64,000 bases of DNA from Adiantum capillus-veneris (GCA_014529385.2 CM043945.1:99233463-99297462); one strand, 5' to 3'; shown: positions 41,505-56,532, numbered from the stretch's first letter. Numbers and translations: made by a program. Notes: generated from the sequence alone by a model not told the origin.

Positions 41505-44500
41505 GTGAGGAAAGGCAGTGCTTTCTCAATGTTCAATGCTAATCAATTTATTTTTGTCATTCAACTTGACCTCAAGAGTATGAGGGCAGAGTTGAAGACT
41601 GTTGCATATTGTTGTTGCCGTAGGGATGACTGTAGGCTGATGCCTTTCTCAAGTTAATCCTATTGCCCTTATTCTCAACAAAAAACCATATAGATTTTCT
41701 GTTGAGACTGTTATCCAAATTTTATAAGAGCGGCTAGTTGCCAATGAATGCCAAGGACTAGTTACTAATTCTCTACTCAACCTAGAACACGATCATAATA
41801 AATTGACTCGAATGAAGTTCTGGTAACAAACGGAAAGTCAGGGTTTTGTTACTTTAGAGCTTATTCAATGGGCTTCTAAGAAATATTAGAGACTGTTGAA
41901 GCATGGATTTTCCTAAGTATAATTTGGAAACTTATGTAAAAGTTATAATTGTCGATTCTCATGTGTGCGTTGATGCTTTGATGTCATAATGGAAATGTCA
42001 ATTCTAGAGGATGCTGTGGTGAAGACGTTTTTCATCTGCGTGACATTTTATCTGCTTCATGACCAGGCAGGAAAGCTATTTTGCATACTTATTTGGAGTT
42101 AAGGAGCCAGGTTTTTCTGGTGCCCTGGTACGTCTTGATTCTTGAAGCATATTATGTTAAGGTGGGTTCTTTTTGTGATTTGATACTCCATCACAATAAA
42201 AGCACTTCATTCATTCTCAAAAGGGTATTTAGTGATCAGGTCTATGTACATTGTGAATGTCTAAGAAGGTTTTGTTTGAGTCAATTGTCAAGAGATTTAA
42301 AGTACTTTTTTGTGTCTGGTCATTTATAATTGGGGTGACAAGGATAACTACCCATGAGATGCGAAAAGTGACTGCTTGGGCTACTGAAGGTAATTTGAAG
42401 GTGGTGGATGCCCAAGGAGAAAATCTCCAGGTCACAGCTTCCCTGTATGATCCAGGCACACAATGGTAGTAGACATAATGTGCCATGTCCACCTCACAGC
42501 TAGCATATATAATCAGTTGCGTGTGGAATATCATGATCTTGCAAAGGTAGAAGACATTATGGCACCAACTCCACCTCACAGCTTGCAAATATAATTCGTG
42601 TGCTGGTTACCTAAAGGGCCTCTGAGCTCTCTGATACAAGATATGCTACACCAGAGCACACAAGGGGTCCTTATATAGGTCCCTTGCTACTTTAAAGCAA
42701 CTTTCTAAAAGCAATTGGCATAAAGTACAGGCAACTACGAAAAGCAGTGGGGGCACTCTGCAAAAGGCCAACCCATGTGGATGAACCTAACTAAGCCACA
42801 TAGCTTTTGGGAAAGCTAAGTGGCCCAATAGCTAAGTGGCTCTTCACAAGCTCATCATAATGATGGCTGGTATGCACCAGAGGTTCCGCCATGTGTGATG
42901 CGCCACCTCATCGGTTAGCCACATCATGAGTTCTACAATGTCATCATTTGGTGACACTAACCACCTCCTGGGCAAGGAGACTCCCTCATAGTTTTATAAT
43001 GGCAATTTGGGTAGTCAAAAAATGACAAGAGGGGGGGGTCCAGGCGGCAAGAGGGATCTGAGCCGAAGGAAGGTGCAGTGAGGCAGCAAGGAGCAGGATG
43101 CTAATGGAGGTTTTGTGAGGGGGACAAGCTTGTGATGAAAGGGGGGACGCATCAAACGAGCAACAGCTATGCATCGTGGTATTTAATGTCTGATATAGTG
43201 GATTAATGTCTTTTAGAACTTTGGGCCCAAAAATTTTCGCAAGACAGGAAGGTGTCCCCAAAGCTTTCCCAGCTCTGTAGCCTTTGGCCATTAGCTGTTC
43301 TGTATATGCCGACTGTCACAGCTTGTTTTCGTTCTGCATGTTCAATGAAGGGAAGTACCTATTTGTAGAAATTCGATTGCAGCTATATGACATTAACACC
43401 ATGGGCTGTCTTGGTTTAGGACATAGAAACATGCGAAGCATATCTATTTATACCAAGATTGTCACCAGAGTATGCGATCTGGTCTGGAGAAATACACTCA
43501 CCAAGCTACTATAAGGTGCATTTGGTGATAAATAAATCCAAAGTTTCTCCATATTTACTAACTGTCTTTTATCTGCAATTGCACTATGTGAGCTTGCGTG
43601 ACGCTGGCATGTTTAATGTGCAGGACCTTTACAAAGTGGATGCAGTTTTTTATGTTGATCAAATCAAAGAGTTCTTGACTGGCCGTACAAAAACAGCAAA
43701 AGGTTTGGTGCTGTACCTGCTCCATGGCTTAAACACAGATAGCAACAATTACTCGAAACCTGCGCATTTTGAGGTCAGCAGAGTCCTTTTTCCTGTTGCC
43801 TGAAGTTTGTACATGGAAAAGTTTGTCGGATATGCTGGTCAATTAAAAAGGTACTGTTCGTCACGTGGGCAAGCTGGATATCTGGGCATAATTAATGTCA
43901 ATGGAATATGTTCACATGGTTTTTACAATGTTCTGATCGATGTATTTGAACTGAAATACGTTATTGTGATCATAGTTTTTTTCGTTCACGTACGGAAGGC
44001 CTGCCGTACTGCCGTACGGGTACGGGTACGGATGAAGCACGGATGGGGATTTCGTACCTGCAGCCAGCGTGGCAAAAAATTTGGGGCAAAAAGGTTTCGG
44101 CTGCACTTTTTTGGCCGTGCGCTCGTATAGTCTGTAGGCGAATGTCTCTGCATAGAATATACAGAGATTGCAGAGACTCGGACACTGTCACAGAGCGTGT
44201 ATTAAGTGAGATTTGGACATCAGCCCGCCCATCCTCTCGAGTCTCCGCCCTCGGGTCGCACTCTCTCTTGCCTCCAACCTCTCCCGCCAACACATAGCGC
44301 AGCAGCCAGCTCAGTACTCCAAGGCTCAAGCTCGTTGCACCATCTTCCAAGTTCCAACTTCCAAGCTGAATTCTTTGCAAGTTTGCAGATGGGCCGAACA
44401 AAGCGTCCCGAGTGGCAGTATGTGCAACAAGTGAAGAGTCTTCCAAAAGGAAAACGGACTTGTAAATGTAATTTTTGTGGGCATTCATGGGACGGTGGTC

Positions 44501-47500
44501 CTTTGCGTATCCGTGCACATATTTTGGGCATTGCTGGCCATGGTGTGGGAGGCCCATGTGATGAGGGCCCAGCAGATGTTGTAGAGATTGTCACAAGATT
44601 GCATGCAGATGCAAGGCCAGAGGGAGAAGACAGAGCTGCTTTTGTAGATGCACTGGTCAATGATTTGGAAGGAGATGCCTCTCAAGCTCAAGGAGGTGCT
44701 TCAATGAGTACGCATGCTAAGGGAACAACTATGTAAGTGGCTCTTCCAAGTCCAATGTGGGGTCCTCAAGCAAAAAGAGGAGGATTTCTCAAGGGGGTTT
44801 GGCGAGTGCATTTGGCTTGCAAACACGGAAGCAAGCAGACCAAGCCTTGCGCAGGTTTTTTTATGCTGAGGATGTTCCTACATGGAAAGTAAGGAGCCCT
44901 TACTTTTTTGCAAATGGTGAAAGCTATTGGGCAAGCAGGTCCTTCGTATGTTCCCCCCTCTTATCATGCTTTGCGCACCACAGAATTGAATGAGGAGGTT
45001 AAATGCGTAAAGACTGAGATCATGGGTGTACGCGAGAAATGGAAAAGATATGGATGCTCTATTGTGTGTGATGGATGGTCTGACACTAGGCGCAAGCCTA
45101 TCATTAACTTTCTTGCATGCTCTATTCATGGGTCAGTGTTTTTGAAAGCTGTAGACACATCTGGGGAAACAAAGACATCGGAATTTATTTTTAAGCATCT
45201 CAAACAGGTTATCAGAGAGATTGGTCCAGCAAATGTTGTGCAGGTATGCATGGACAATGCAACCAATTGTGTTGGTGCTGGGGAGATGATTGAAAGGGAG
45301 TGGAAACACATTTTTTTTACCAGATGTGCTTGCCATTGCTTGGACCTTTTGTTTGAGGACATTGGACAGATTGGTTGGGTTGGAAAAGTGCTTGAGGATG
45401 CAACAAAGATTGTCACATTTGTGACAAGAAAATCTACTGTGTTGGCATTGTTTCGGAAACTTAGCAAGAAGGACTTGGTCAAGCCGTCAGCCGCTCGATT
45501 TGCGTACTACTTTATTATGTTGGCCAATCTTGTGGATGAGAGATGCATGCAAGGTATGCGCAAGCTTATGATTGATGACAAATTTGTTAAGATGAAGAGA
45601 TCCAAGACTCAAAAGGCTACTGAGGTCTCGAACATTGTGTTTAATGCATCCTTTTGGCAAGAGGCAAGGCTGATTTTGAAAATGTGCTCCGATTTTGAAA
45701 ATTCTCCGTTTGGCTGATAGGGAAGGAGCCACCATGGGGCTTATGTACGAGCTTACGGATCGCTTGGTAGAGCAAATTGAAAACATGCAAGGCATTGATG
45801 CTGCAAGGATGAGAGAGATTAGGGATCTATGCATTGAAAGATGGAATATGTTGCACACACCGTTACATGCTGTTGGATACATGTTGCATCCCATATGGCG
45901 AGGTGCATCAAGGATGGATGACATTCTTGGACAGGTACACCAAGGGTGATTTGACCTTGCAAGGCACCCTAATTGATGAGTTTGACATTTATAAAGCTGA
46001 AAGCAAGTCATTTGCTCATCCAATTGCAAAAGATGCATTGAGGATGCAAGAGGGAGTGAAATGGTGGGAAACTTTTGGGGCTTGCACACCTGCTTTGCAA
46101 GCTCTTGCTTTGAGAGTGCTTTCGCAAGGGACATGTGCCTCTCCATGTGAGAGAAATTGGAGCACCTTCTCTCTCATTCATACCAAGAGAAGAAATAGGC
46201 TACTCCCATCTCATACAGAGAAGCTTGTGTACATACACACGAACTTGAGGCTCATATCCAAAATCAAAGAGCGCGGCTATGAGAGAATGGAGGTCACATT
46301 GGAAATGCTCAATAAGGAAAAAGATGAGGACCGCTTGCTTGCCTTGTAAGAGATTCAGGAGGCCATTGCAGAGAGTACTACAGATGCGATAGAGCCTATT
46401 CCCATTGCTGGGACCAGTCATATTGGAGCATCATGCTCAGTTGGTGGTGATGAGGATGAGGACGAGGAGGAGGATGATGCTGCTTATGACGATGAGGATG
46501 TGAGCTATGGTGAGATTTAGAGCTCACTGTGCTTGGCCGCTTGCTTATGGAGTCTGGACCATGGTTTTTGACATTTACTTATGCGGCATGCCGTTACCCG
46601 TATGGTGTTCTGTTCACTGTTGACTCTAGAGTCTACAGTTTAGATTCTAGCCTCTAGTCTCGCCTCTCTACTTATGTTTTGGATTCAGCCTTCAGGAGAC
46701 TACACTCATGATTCCTGAATGTTTTTGGCTTGCTTCTATTGTCCTGACTCTTGACTTCTTTCTGTTTGGAGGTTACTTTATGAATCATTACTTAGAGGTC
46801 TGAGGCACCATCTTGATTCTCTCCAATCTCGACTCTCCAGAGTCCACTTTTAATTTCTAAAGTTTCTATGGTTTTAAGTTTTAACTTTTGTCTGTCTATA
46901 AACTTATAAAGTTTTAAACATGGTGGTGTAGTAAGTATTTCTACAATTACTATGTAGCATCCTAAGACTGACGTGTGGAATTTTGGGTGGTCTGATCCGT
47001 ACTTCCGTACCCATGTGCGTATGACGTGTGATTGACGTATGGAAAAACTATGATCGTGATAGATATGCTCATCAACTTTGGGCTGCAATAGAGAAGGGTG
47101 CACACAGAAGTCTGCAATTGGGTGTTAGTATGAGTTGTGAGCTCAATACTCCACCCTTAGGAGACGACCAATAATCCATGGTGCTCAGGTCGTTAATGCT
47201 TTGTAAGATGCGAGGTCATGTGTGAGCCTGAACATTGGTGGGACCCTAATTTCCAAATTGGATGACTTGTAAGTCCTCCCCCCTCGTGAAACCACCAAGG
47301 ATCCATGGTGCTCAAGTTGGAAGGCCCTTGTTAAGAGGAGAAGCCATGTGTGCCCCTAGACATTGGTGGGACCCTAACATCCAAGTCATATGAGGTCTAT
47401 CATGTGAACCTTGATGGTCACAAGATGACCTTTGTGAGCTTAACCTTTGGGTTAGGTAGGGGAGATTTGTTGGTAGGAACCCAAAAGCATATATTATTTG

Positions 47501-48932
47501 GTTGCAAGCTAAGAGCTATTCCCTATCAGATGAGGAAGGTTCCATGTGGGGGAACCACATATTTATCTGCAGTGAGCAGAATGGCTGCTGCGACGGTGGT
47601 CATGTTAGTATGTTAATGACCTCATGGGTGATCAAAAGTGTTCGTTGAGGGGGATTAAATCTTATTGGAGACAGTGACGAAAAGAAATAAAGGAAGAAAG
47701 ATCCTAACCGTCGTTTATTACCTGTGAATTTATACTAAACCTTGCTTTGAATCTTAAGCTCAGAGACATTTTCAAATGTTTTGTTATTGACAAGAATTTC
47801 TCATTGGTTCTCTTGTACATGGGATGCAAGTCCAGCTTTTACACTTTTATTTCCATAACATCAAATATCCGAGAATGAAGGCATGAAATTTTCGCCAGTG
47901 TTGGACTGTCTATCGACATAAAACTGATATAACATAAAAGCCTGGGTCATGATTCATTGCATGCTATAATAAAGGAAAATCTCAATTTTTCTGGGATTAC
48001 TGTTTGGTGAAGGTTTCATGGCAGGATGACTCTCATTACTCAGCCAACAGAGTGCATACTAAAGCCCTGGATTGGATAGAGCACTTTGAGTGGGGAGCTG
48101 GTGGATGTGTATTGGTGTCCTTTGGAGAATGCAGGTGTGTGTCACTGTGTAGGCTCGTAAATATCAGCAGGCAATCCAAAACATCTGGCTTTAGTGGATC
48201 CATACACATGTAAGGGATTTCAAAAAGATCAAGAGGTCCCACAATTATAGAGGGAAGATTCTTCTATTGACAAAAAGCAGGGGGTGGGTCTGTTGGCATA
48301 GACGGAGTGTTTGTCTCTTAAGAATTATGAATTCCTTTCTGACAAAGAATGATGTTCGGGGTTCATTGTGGTGGTCTTCGAAATATGAGGATTGCTGAGC
48401 CAATGATATTACAGTAATAGGAAATATCAATTACCACAAAGCATCAATTAGGACTTGTGAATAGGGATGCTAGAGCACCATCAATTATTGAGCCCGGATG
48501 ATAAAAATACTTCAATGAAAGAGAAACCATGTAAAAATGCGTGATTCTTTTGCTTTGCATGTATGAGTGAACAATGTTGCAATGTTTTTGATATCTGTGG
48601 AAGTTGCATATAATAATCAAGCTGGTTGGTTGAATAAAAATATTGATGCTGGGGTAAAATTTTGATGTTTTTGTTGCAGCTTTTCCTTTCACATTTCATT
48701 TTGCTTATGTTCTTATTTGACGTAAGTGGTTTTTTGTCATTGGACAGGGGATTGATATGTTCGAAATAGACCTCAATACTTTACACCCAATAATTACAGA
48801 ATGTCGAGTTATCAAATCACATTATGAGATTGATCTCCTGAGATTCGTAAATAAAATCAGCTCCAATGCACATGTTGAGGTATCTTTGATTAATGTCCTT
48901 TTAATTTAGCATATATTCCACAATAAACAACC

Positions 48933-48989
<57 letters not shown>

Positions 48990-49071
48990 CCCACCCCCAC
49001 TCCCAAACACTCTCAGAAAAGAAAACCTCCCTTTCGCCTCTCTCAAAATGCAAAAGCAAAAAGCTACACGT

Positions 49072-49135
<64 letters not shown>

Positions 49136-51393
49136 AACATGTGGGGCTTTTGATCCTTAGCATTACATAAAATCGACCATAGATTTATATACAAGAGATA
49201 TGGGAAAAACCCTGAAAGATATACAATGAGATCAAGGGGCCTCCCTTATCCAAAGGGAACCCTCCTATAAAACTTGCACTTTGAATCCAGTCAGGGGTGC
49301 TCTCTCTGGACCAAGGAAAATCTGACGTACTCCTGCTGATTGCAATAAAAATATGTCAACACAAAGTGGGCCACTCCTCAAAGTTACATTTAGAAATCTC
49401 CATGGACCAACGTGAAGAACCGGGCAGGCAAATTCTATGATATCTGCTGGTGATGCAAAGCATGTTGAATAGTCAAACTCTTCAATAAATGGAGGAGACT
49501 CACTCTCTTGCTCACCACCCAATAGTGCTTACTATAAAAGGAACCTGCGACTTGATCTCCAAGGAATCCAGAACCTTCTGAATTGGCATATCCTGGGACA
49601 TCTCAAGCTGATCCTGAACTGCCTCCGATTGTTGGTCCTCATGCTCTTTCTGTCTGTCTAGCTTCTCGATTCTGATCTGGCAACCTCTCCTTGTTTGGGG
49701 TTGCTCTATCTCATCCAACCTCTATCTCACTACCTGTCTATAAACAAGGGTAGGCTATGCCTGTCTATGTCTACCTGCTCATCTCTCTGCCACCCCTCTA
49801 ATCTCTATCATGCTATTGCATAGGGTCCTGTTGTTGTGCAGAGCTCGCAATGTTAAGATATTTGCCTGTCTCTGCTCTCAATCTCACCCACATGTACCTA
49901 GCTTGTTCATCCTTGCGAGCTATATGTATCAATGGGTGCAACTCCTCCCTGAATAACACTGCCACTCCTCCCGAGCCCCGCCCTCTGTGCTCTGATCGTG
50001 TCTCCTGTCTTCTACAGGCTGCCTCCCATCTGTATCCACTAATGTGAGGCATAGACTGCCCAGGGGCCTGATGTGTCTCAGAGTAGAAGATGATGTCTCT
50101 CCCGGAAAAACTCTCCTCAAAAGCACCTACATCAAGACGCATAGATCCATTACAATTCCAGGTAGCAACTTTGAGTGCAGTCCCATAGGCCTCACACCGT
50201 CATGTGGAGCGTCGCTCCAATATCACCACTTTTCCATCTCGGTAAAAGGCAATCTTTCCTTTTTCCCTTGCCGCTCTAATCTCTGGCATTACCTCCTGCA
50301 TATGAGCGATCTGTGAGAGGGTAAGGTCATCTCCGAGAAAGATACCTGTTTCCTTAAGAGTTGGTCTTTTCTTCAAAAAGTCTTTCTTTGCTTCCATGGA
50401 GGGAAAACGAAGGATGAGTGCCCTTTCTTTCGAGGTTTCCCCATTGCTCCCATTTTTCTTGTTGTTGCCCACTCTCCAGGCTCTTGAGTGCATCGGCTCA
50501 TGAACCCCCATCAAAGCCATGAGTTCTTTTACCTCTTCGTCTACATTATCTTTGTCTTTAAGACCGCAAATTCTCACAATCTATAGAGCGCACGCGTCGT
50601 CTTTGCTCCTCTTCTAGGGTCAAGTTGATAATGGTGGGTGTCGACGTTGTTTCCTTGCTTTTCCCTTTCTTGACCACCTCAATCCATTTCTGGGCTTCAT
50701 CTGCGTTCTGTTGAGTCTTTGTAATAACGTCCACCCAGGAAGTCGTCATCTCTTTATGCTGCTCTTCCCCCTCTTTGATGGCTCGCACTTGCTCTTTGAT
50801 TGAGTTTAGTTCTTCTATTACTGAGGGTTGTAGTTCTCCATCTTCAAGTGTGTTTCGTGATTGTGCCTCTGCGAGTGCCTTCTTGAGTGATGCAATCTCT
50901 TCGTCTTGGGCAAACATACGATCTTCGAGCATTTTTATTTTGCCTAGCAAGTTGCGGTTGATCTTGTTGATAGTTTTTGTCATTCTTCTTTACATTTTTG
51001 AACTGCATCTTCTAAAGTATCTGGTTTATCATTCTGCTTCCTCATGCTTGGTCGCCGCCAAAAACGAGGGGATTGCGGTGGTAAAAAGGGACCTCACTAT
51101 ACGCACAAGCACTTCCGCACTATGCATACATGCTTACCCACATTAAGCATACATTCACACTCTTTGCACTTTTAAATCGTCAATTTCTGAATTTCCGAAT
51201 TTTCTGTTGAACCTGCAATTTCTGAATTTCCTGCATTTCCTGCATTTCCTGCATGCTTTTTACATTAACGTAAATTCGAAAATTCCGAAACTCTGAAATC
51301 TTCTCGTGGATTTCTGCAGGTCTGTCGGATGTATGGGCCTGTGGGCTGAGGAGGGGGAAGGGGGGCTAGGCGGGCTATATGCACCTGTGGGCT

Positions 51394-51465
<72 letters not shown>

Positions 51466-51551
51466 AGCGGGGGGAGAGGATGTGCAGGCTAAGGTTACGT
51501 GAGGGGGTGGGGTGGGTGTAGGTTGCGCGAGGGGGGTGCAGCAGGCTTCAC

Positions 51552-51643
<92 letters not shown>

Positions 51644-54600
51644 ATGTATACAGTGCTATTCACCAGTGATTAAGTAGTATTGTCTGTTAATCTCTCCCCC
51701 CCCCCCCTTGCCCCCCCTCGATCGCAGCTTAGGTAGAGACTACAACAAGGGACATGCAGCGCAAGAGTGTGAGGAACAAGTTCCACAGGGCCGTGTTGGT
51801 TGTTGGGGAACACCTCATGAGTAGTGCGCAGGTTGTGGGGGAGTACACAAGTTTCAACGGGGCAGCTCGACACTTCTCTGTGGTGCTAGTAGGTCACATG
51901 AGGCAACAACAGCAGGGCAGAAGCCTCACACGAGGTGCCTGAGGATAGACCAAGCAGCCGACCTTGGAGATGACGATATCTATGAAACCCCACCTAAATT
52001 GAAAGCAACATTTAGGCGGAGGATTCGAGAGAGCTCACTATCGCCAGGTTTTGTGAGAGCAGAGAAACTTTCTAGGATCAAAGATGATTTAATGTTTGAG
52101 AAGGTACATGTGGTGATTAAGGCAGAGCTGAGCCTTTTGAGGGGTGATATTGAAAAAGAGATGCATGAAAATGCGGAGACTTACAAAAAAGCTATGTATA
52201 CATATATCAAGAAAGAATTGGACAAAGAGATGCTTAGTAAGCGTGACGAGATGTACACACCATTGAAGGCAGAAATGTAGACGATTGTAAGGGCAAAAGT
52301 GAATGTAATGGAATGGATGCAAAAAAAATTAGAGGATGCACTTGCTACGTTTGAATCTTGGAAATAAAAAATGGAAGAATGCATGAATGAAAAGTTGCAT
52401 TGATCGAAGCACTTAAGGGAGACCTCGCAGCTTGCAAAAATAACCCCGCAAAGGAGGGAGAAAATCAACCCTCAATCATAAAGGAGCTCGAAAGCATCAA
52501 GGAGCAGGTGAAAACTCTACGAGAAGAGGAAGAGCAGAAGGCACGAACAACCTCCTCATGGGCGGAGCACCTATTCAAATCACAAGAGAAGGTTGATAAA
52601 GCTGAAAAGTGGATCGAGGACGCAAAGAAAGGAAAAGATAAGATGCATGAAGCCACACCGACATCCACTATCATCAATATGACAATTGAGGAGCAAAAGA
52701 GAGAGACCTAGAGCCCTTCATGTGCGTGTTACAGGTCTCAAAGACACTGGAAAAGTAGAAGAAGAATCGCAAGAGCTCTTGAAGCACATGGTATTTCTGA
52801 ACCCACACACAGGTGCTTGGAGAGTTGGCAGGAAGGGAAGTGATAAGAAAGGAAGTCCCAAGGCAAGAGCACTCATTATACGCTTCCCTACACTAGAAGC
52901 TAGGAAAGGATTCTTGAAGAAGATGCCGACACTCAAGCAAACTAGGATATTTCTGGGTGATGACCTCACTCTAACACAGGTAGCACACATTGGAACAGCT
53001 GATGCCAAAGATCAAGGCGGCGAGGGAGAAAGGGAAAATTGCTTTCTACAGGGGAGGGAGAGTAGTGGTGTTGGAAAAACGCGCTGCATGACGGTGCGAG
53101 ACCTATGGGACCAACCTTAAAATGGCACCATGGAATTGTAATGGATCAATGAAGCTAGATATAGGCGCATTTGAGGATAGCTTTAAGGGAAGAGACATTA
53201 TTTTTACTCGGAAACGCATCAGACTCTTGGCGGCACATTACCTAGAGTGACAGGATACCATTGCGAGACCACTTGTAGGTAGGATGTGAGATCAACACAT
53301 AGAGGACGGGGGTCAAGAGGTGAGGCAGTCCTATTCAGGGAGGAGCTTCAACCCCTTATCGTATTGTTCGAAGAGATGAGCGGGCTAGATATATGTAGGT
53401 AAGAGTGAGAGTGGAGACAGGGAGGCCACTCTAAAGTGCATTATGCTATTTTACCTCAGCACATCTTATTATGCATCGACTAGGGGGCAGTCACCCTCCA
53501 TGATATTGGATGAGGAGTTCTCTAAGGATGGAGATTTCATTCTTTTGGGAGACTCTAATGCCAAGACGGGCCAGTCTTAGAAAGAGCTTTCTACAGTACC
53601 TCTAGAGGAAATGTTGAGAGAATTGGACGTCTGTGATATGGGATTGGCTAGGTGTTCGCAGGATGAAGAGCACACTGGATAGGGGGGATTCTGACAGATT
53701 TGGGGATTGCACATGGACTGGCCATCTTGAATGGCCTCCAAAGATTTCCAGCGTCGAGTGGGTTCACTTGTTTTCCTCATAGACATGGGGCTAGCACAAT
53801 GTATTATGTTTTGGCTCAGCCCAGTTTCATACCCTCTATTTAGGATTTTACAGTCAGGCCCAAGCCTATTGGGGTAATAGCAGACATGCCCTCCTCACGT
53901 TTACCGTCTCATTCTAGCTCAATACAGCTCGACTCGCACAGCCATTTACGCATGCCCGATACACTTTTACTTCGGAGACTGATTGTGTCTACATAGATGG
54001 TATCTACAAACATAGAGGATTCGAGGAGACCTCTAGGGGAGCTTACTTATATATATTGACATAGATTCTACAGGATGCAACAACAGAGGCATACCCACAC
54101 ACTGAGCTTGGGCAGCGACGACGTTCTGGGAGCATACCCCAAAATACCTGGTATGATGAGGAGTGCAAAGAGACGAGAGCTCGACTTCAGAGGGAGGTAC
54201 TTCTAGGAGTCATTACTCACAGGCAGTCACGGATTGCTTCTTGGTGTTTGGTACGACAGAAGAAGAGGTTATTTCTAGCTCGACTAGAGTAGGATTTATA
54301 TCAGTTTTTTTAATCCAACATCCAGGCAAATAAAATTTTGTTTGCAGTTTCCGTAAATTCCTTCTATTACACCTTGAGGCATACTCTCCCCCACCAGTCA
54401 TCACTTCTACGGAGGTATGGGGTCAGTATGCATAAGCTCTCTACACACTCTCGGGGCAGCCACCTCTCCCAGATCCATGCCCACACACATGTGATTTCTT
54501 TACTGCCGAGATGGTAAAGAAATCCATTGACTAGATGAAGACCAAGAGAGCATATAATCACGATGTCCTAGTAGCAGAGCATTTTATACATTCCAGAGAT

Positions 54601-54953
54601 CTGCTTGCAGAGCTTCTAGCAGTGATGTTCAACCGTGCCATGTGCGAGGGTCTACCTGATACTTGGAGTTTGTATATTATGATACCTATCTTCAAGCTAG
54701 GGGAACCTATGCAGCCTGGGAACTACCGCACTATCATCATTGGACACGCATTGGCACGGTTGTACGCATCCATCCTTGAGCAACAGTTGAGCAGATGGGC
54801 ACTTATCCCATCCAACCAATGAAATAAATGGCCACTAACTTCATCCACCAATAAAAAATTGTCAATTTGAAAAAATATAAAATTATTTTGAAAATAACCT
54901 CCCTAATTTTCATTAGCAAAAAGGGGAGGCATCACTAAGGCCTTATCCCTTTG

Positions 54954-55026
<73 letters not shown>

Positions 55027-55064
55027 ATTAGCAAGAGATAACTCTCTCCCTTTGTTATTGAAAG

Positions 55065-55118
<54 letters not shown>

Positions 55119-56472
55119 GAGTAAGAATTTAGAGAGAGAGAGAGAGAGAGTATAATTGATGAGTAGAGAATTTTCCTGATTTTATCACAAATTAACAGAG
55201 AAAAAAATACCTGATTTTTTCTGTAAAATCAGAAACTCCTTAATTTCAAATCCTTTGTTTGGTCAACTCAACAAAATCTGATTTTCATTAGAAAATCGGT
55301 AAAAATCAGCACTCCATCACCTGCTTATGCAATATAGAGAAGAAAGATCAGCAAATAAATGAAAGTTTCATAAAAAACTGCATGAAAATAATACTATCCG
55401 ACTCGAAAGCCTATCCATAGGTGTGCACACAGTCCATCTAATAGCCAAGCCAGCTTTGATACCATGAAACAAACACGCGGAGGGGATCTCTTGGCTAAAA
55501 GGATCGTCTATGGACACATGTCGGTGGACACGCGTCGGACAAACCACCGGAACATAGCCACCATTCAGCAGCCCCCCCGTGGTGGGGCAACGTCCTTGAG
55601 GATGTAGGCATGCACCTGTAAGACCGAGCGTCCCATACAACCCGGCCTCACCTCCTTGAGGTGACCTCGTGCACTCCTAGCCTCACGGGCTAACCACTGG
55701 CACTCCGCTAGTGGGGGTCGATGCTTACATGTGGGGCCTTGGCCTCCTTTTATAAAAATGATCGACCACATTGGCCCATTTCACACTACATCCGCCCGGA
55801 CACTGGACGCTTATCCCGACGGTGTCATTGACTAGATCCCCTCTCTTGTACTTTGGAGCCTGAGTCTTTGAGGCACTGCTTTTGGGTTTGTCCATATGCG
55901 CAGCTAGTGTGGATTTTTAGTTTATTGTTTGCTGATTAGAGTGGGCATCCATGATGGTATCCGGTCTTTCTGCTTATTCTCTTAGGATATAGACTAGGTA
56001 CTATATAGATGATACCAGATACAGGTCATGAGTTGGATTTCTGCCATCAAGACACAGTTTTCACCATGATATGCAACATCACGCTTTGGACTATGTGAAA
56101 GGCTTGCTGTGCCCATATTCTAGGCTCTCAGTCCTCCCCTACATCCACTGTTTTGACAACCATTTGGATAGAGTTGCTGCATACTCTTCACAGTCAGTGG
56201 GATTCTTTAGTCGGCTCCTCCAAGGCAGCAGAGCAACGTCGATGGGTCTTTCTTCACAAATGGGCAAGATCATCAGTTCTTTTCCGTCGAGATCATGGCC
56301 ACATCACGTGCATTATGCACCCCCACAATGGTTCCTCCTACATTCATCATATAGGCCACCTTGATGTTTATATATCTCACTATTTCTTAGCCCGCTTTTG
56401 TACTTCCTCTGGGTGATAGGCCATTGTGCATTTTTAGAGGTCTCTTATGTACACAAAATACATCCCCTTTTT

Positions 56473-56532
<60 letters not shown>

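Larger units (their letters stand above)
49801..50990 (-). mobile_element. LINE P (non-LTR retrotransposon), 5' portion
   Basis: A minus-strand fragment with ORF1 (50983 to about 50200) followed after about 60 nt by the endonuclease start of ORF2 (50142 to about 49813). It lacks RT. The proteins match LINE Q (51940-54820) on the other strand. P and Q face away from each other across a GA/poly-G interval. Confidence 0.8.
51900..54820 (+). mobile_element. LINE Q (non-LTR retrotransposon), partial
   Basis: A plus-strand element with ORF1 (about 51942-53118), ORF2 endonuclease (53122 to about 53600) and part of the RT (54535-54822). The frames carry numerous stops and shifts. It ends at about 54820 inside RT, so the 3' end with the zinc-binding domain is missing; related 3' ends are at 55820-56475 and 60571-62615. 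Confidence 0.8.

Noticed and set aside
42600-42957. Possible solo LTR in prolidase intron b (TATATAGG box, GGTGACA end)
   Set aside because: No matching target duplication or partner copy in the window; only noted within the intron description.
45487-46146. 219-codon minus-strand frame
   Set aside because: Antisense of the hAT N transposase.
47350-47616. 88-codon plus-strand frame considered as an extra prolidase exon or a captured gene
   Set aside because: No similarity to prolidase and no splice-compatible ends; exons d and e join directly in phase 0 without it.
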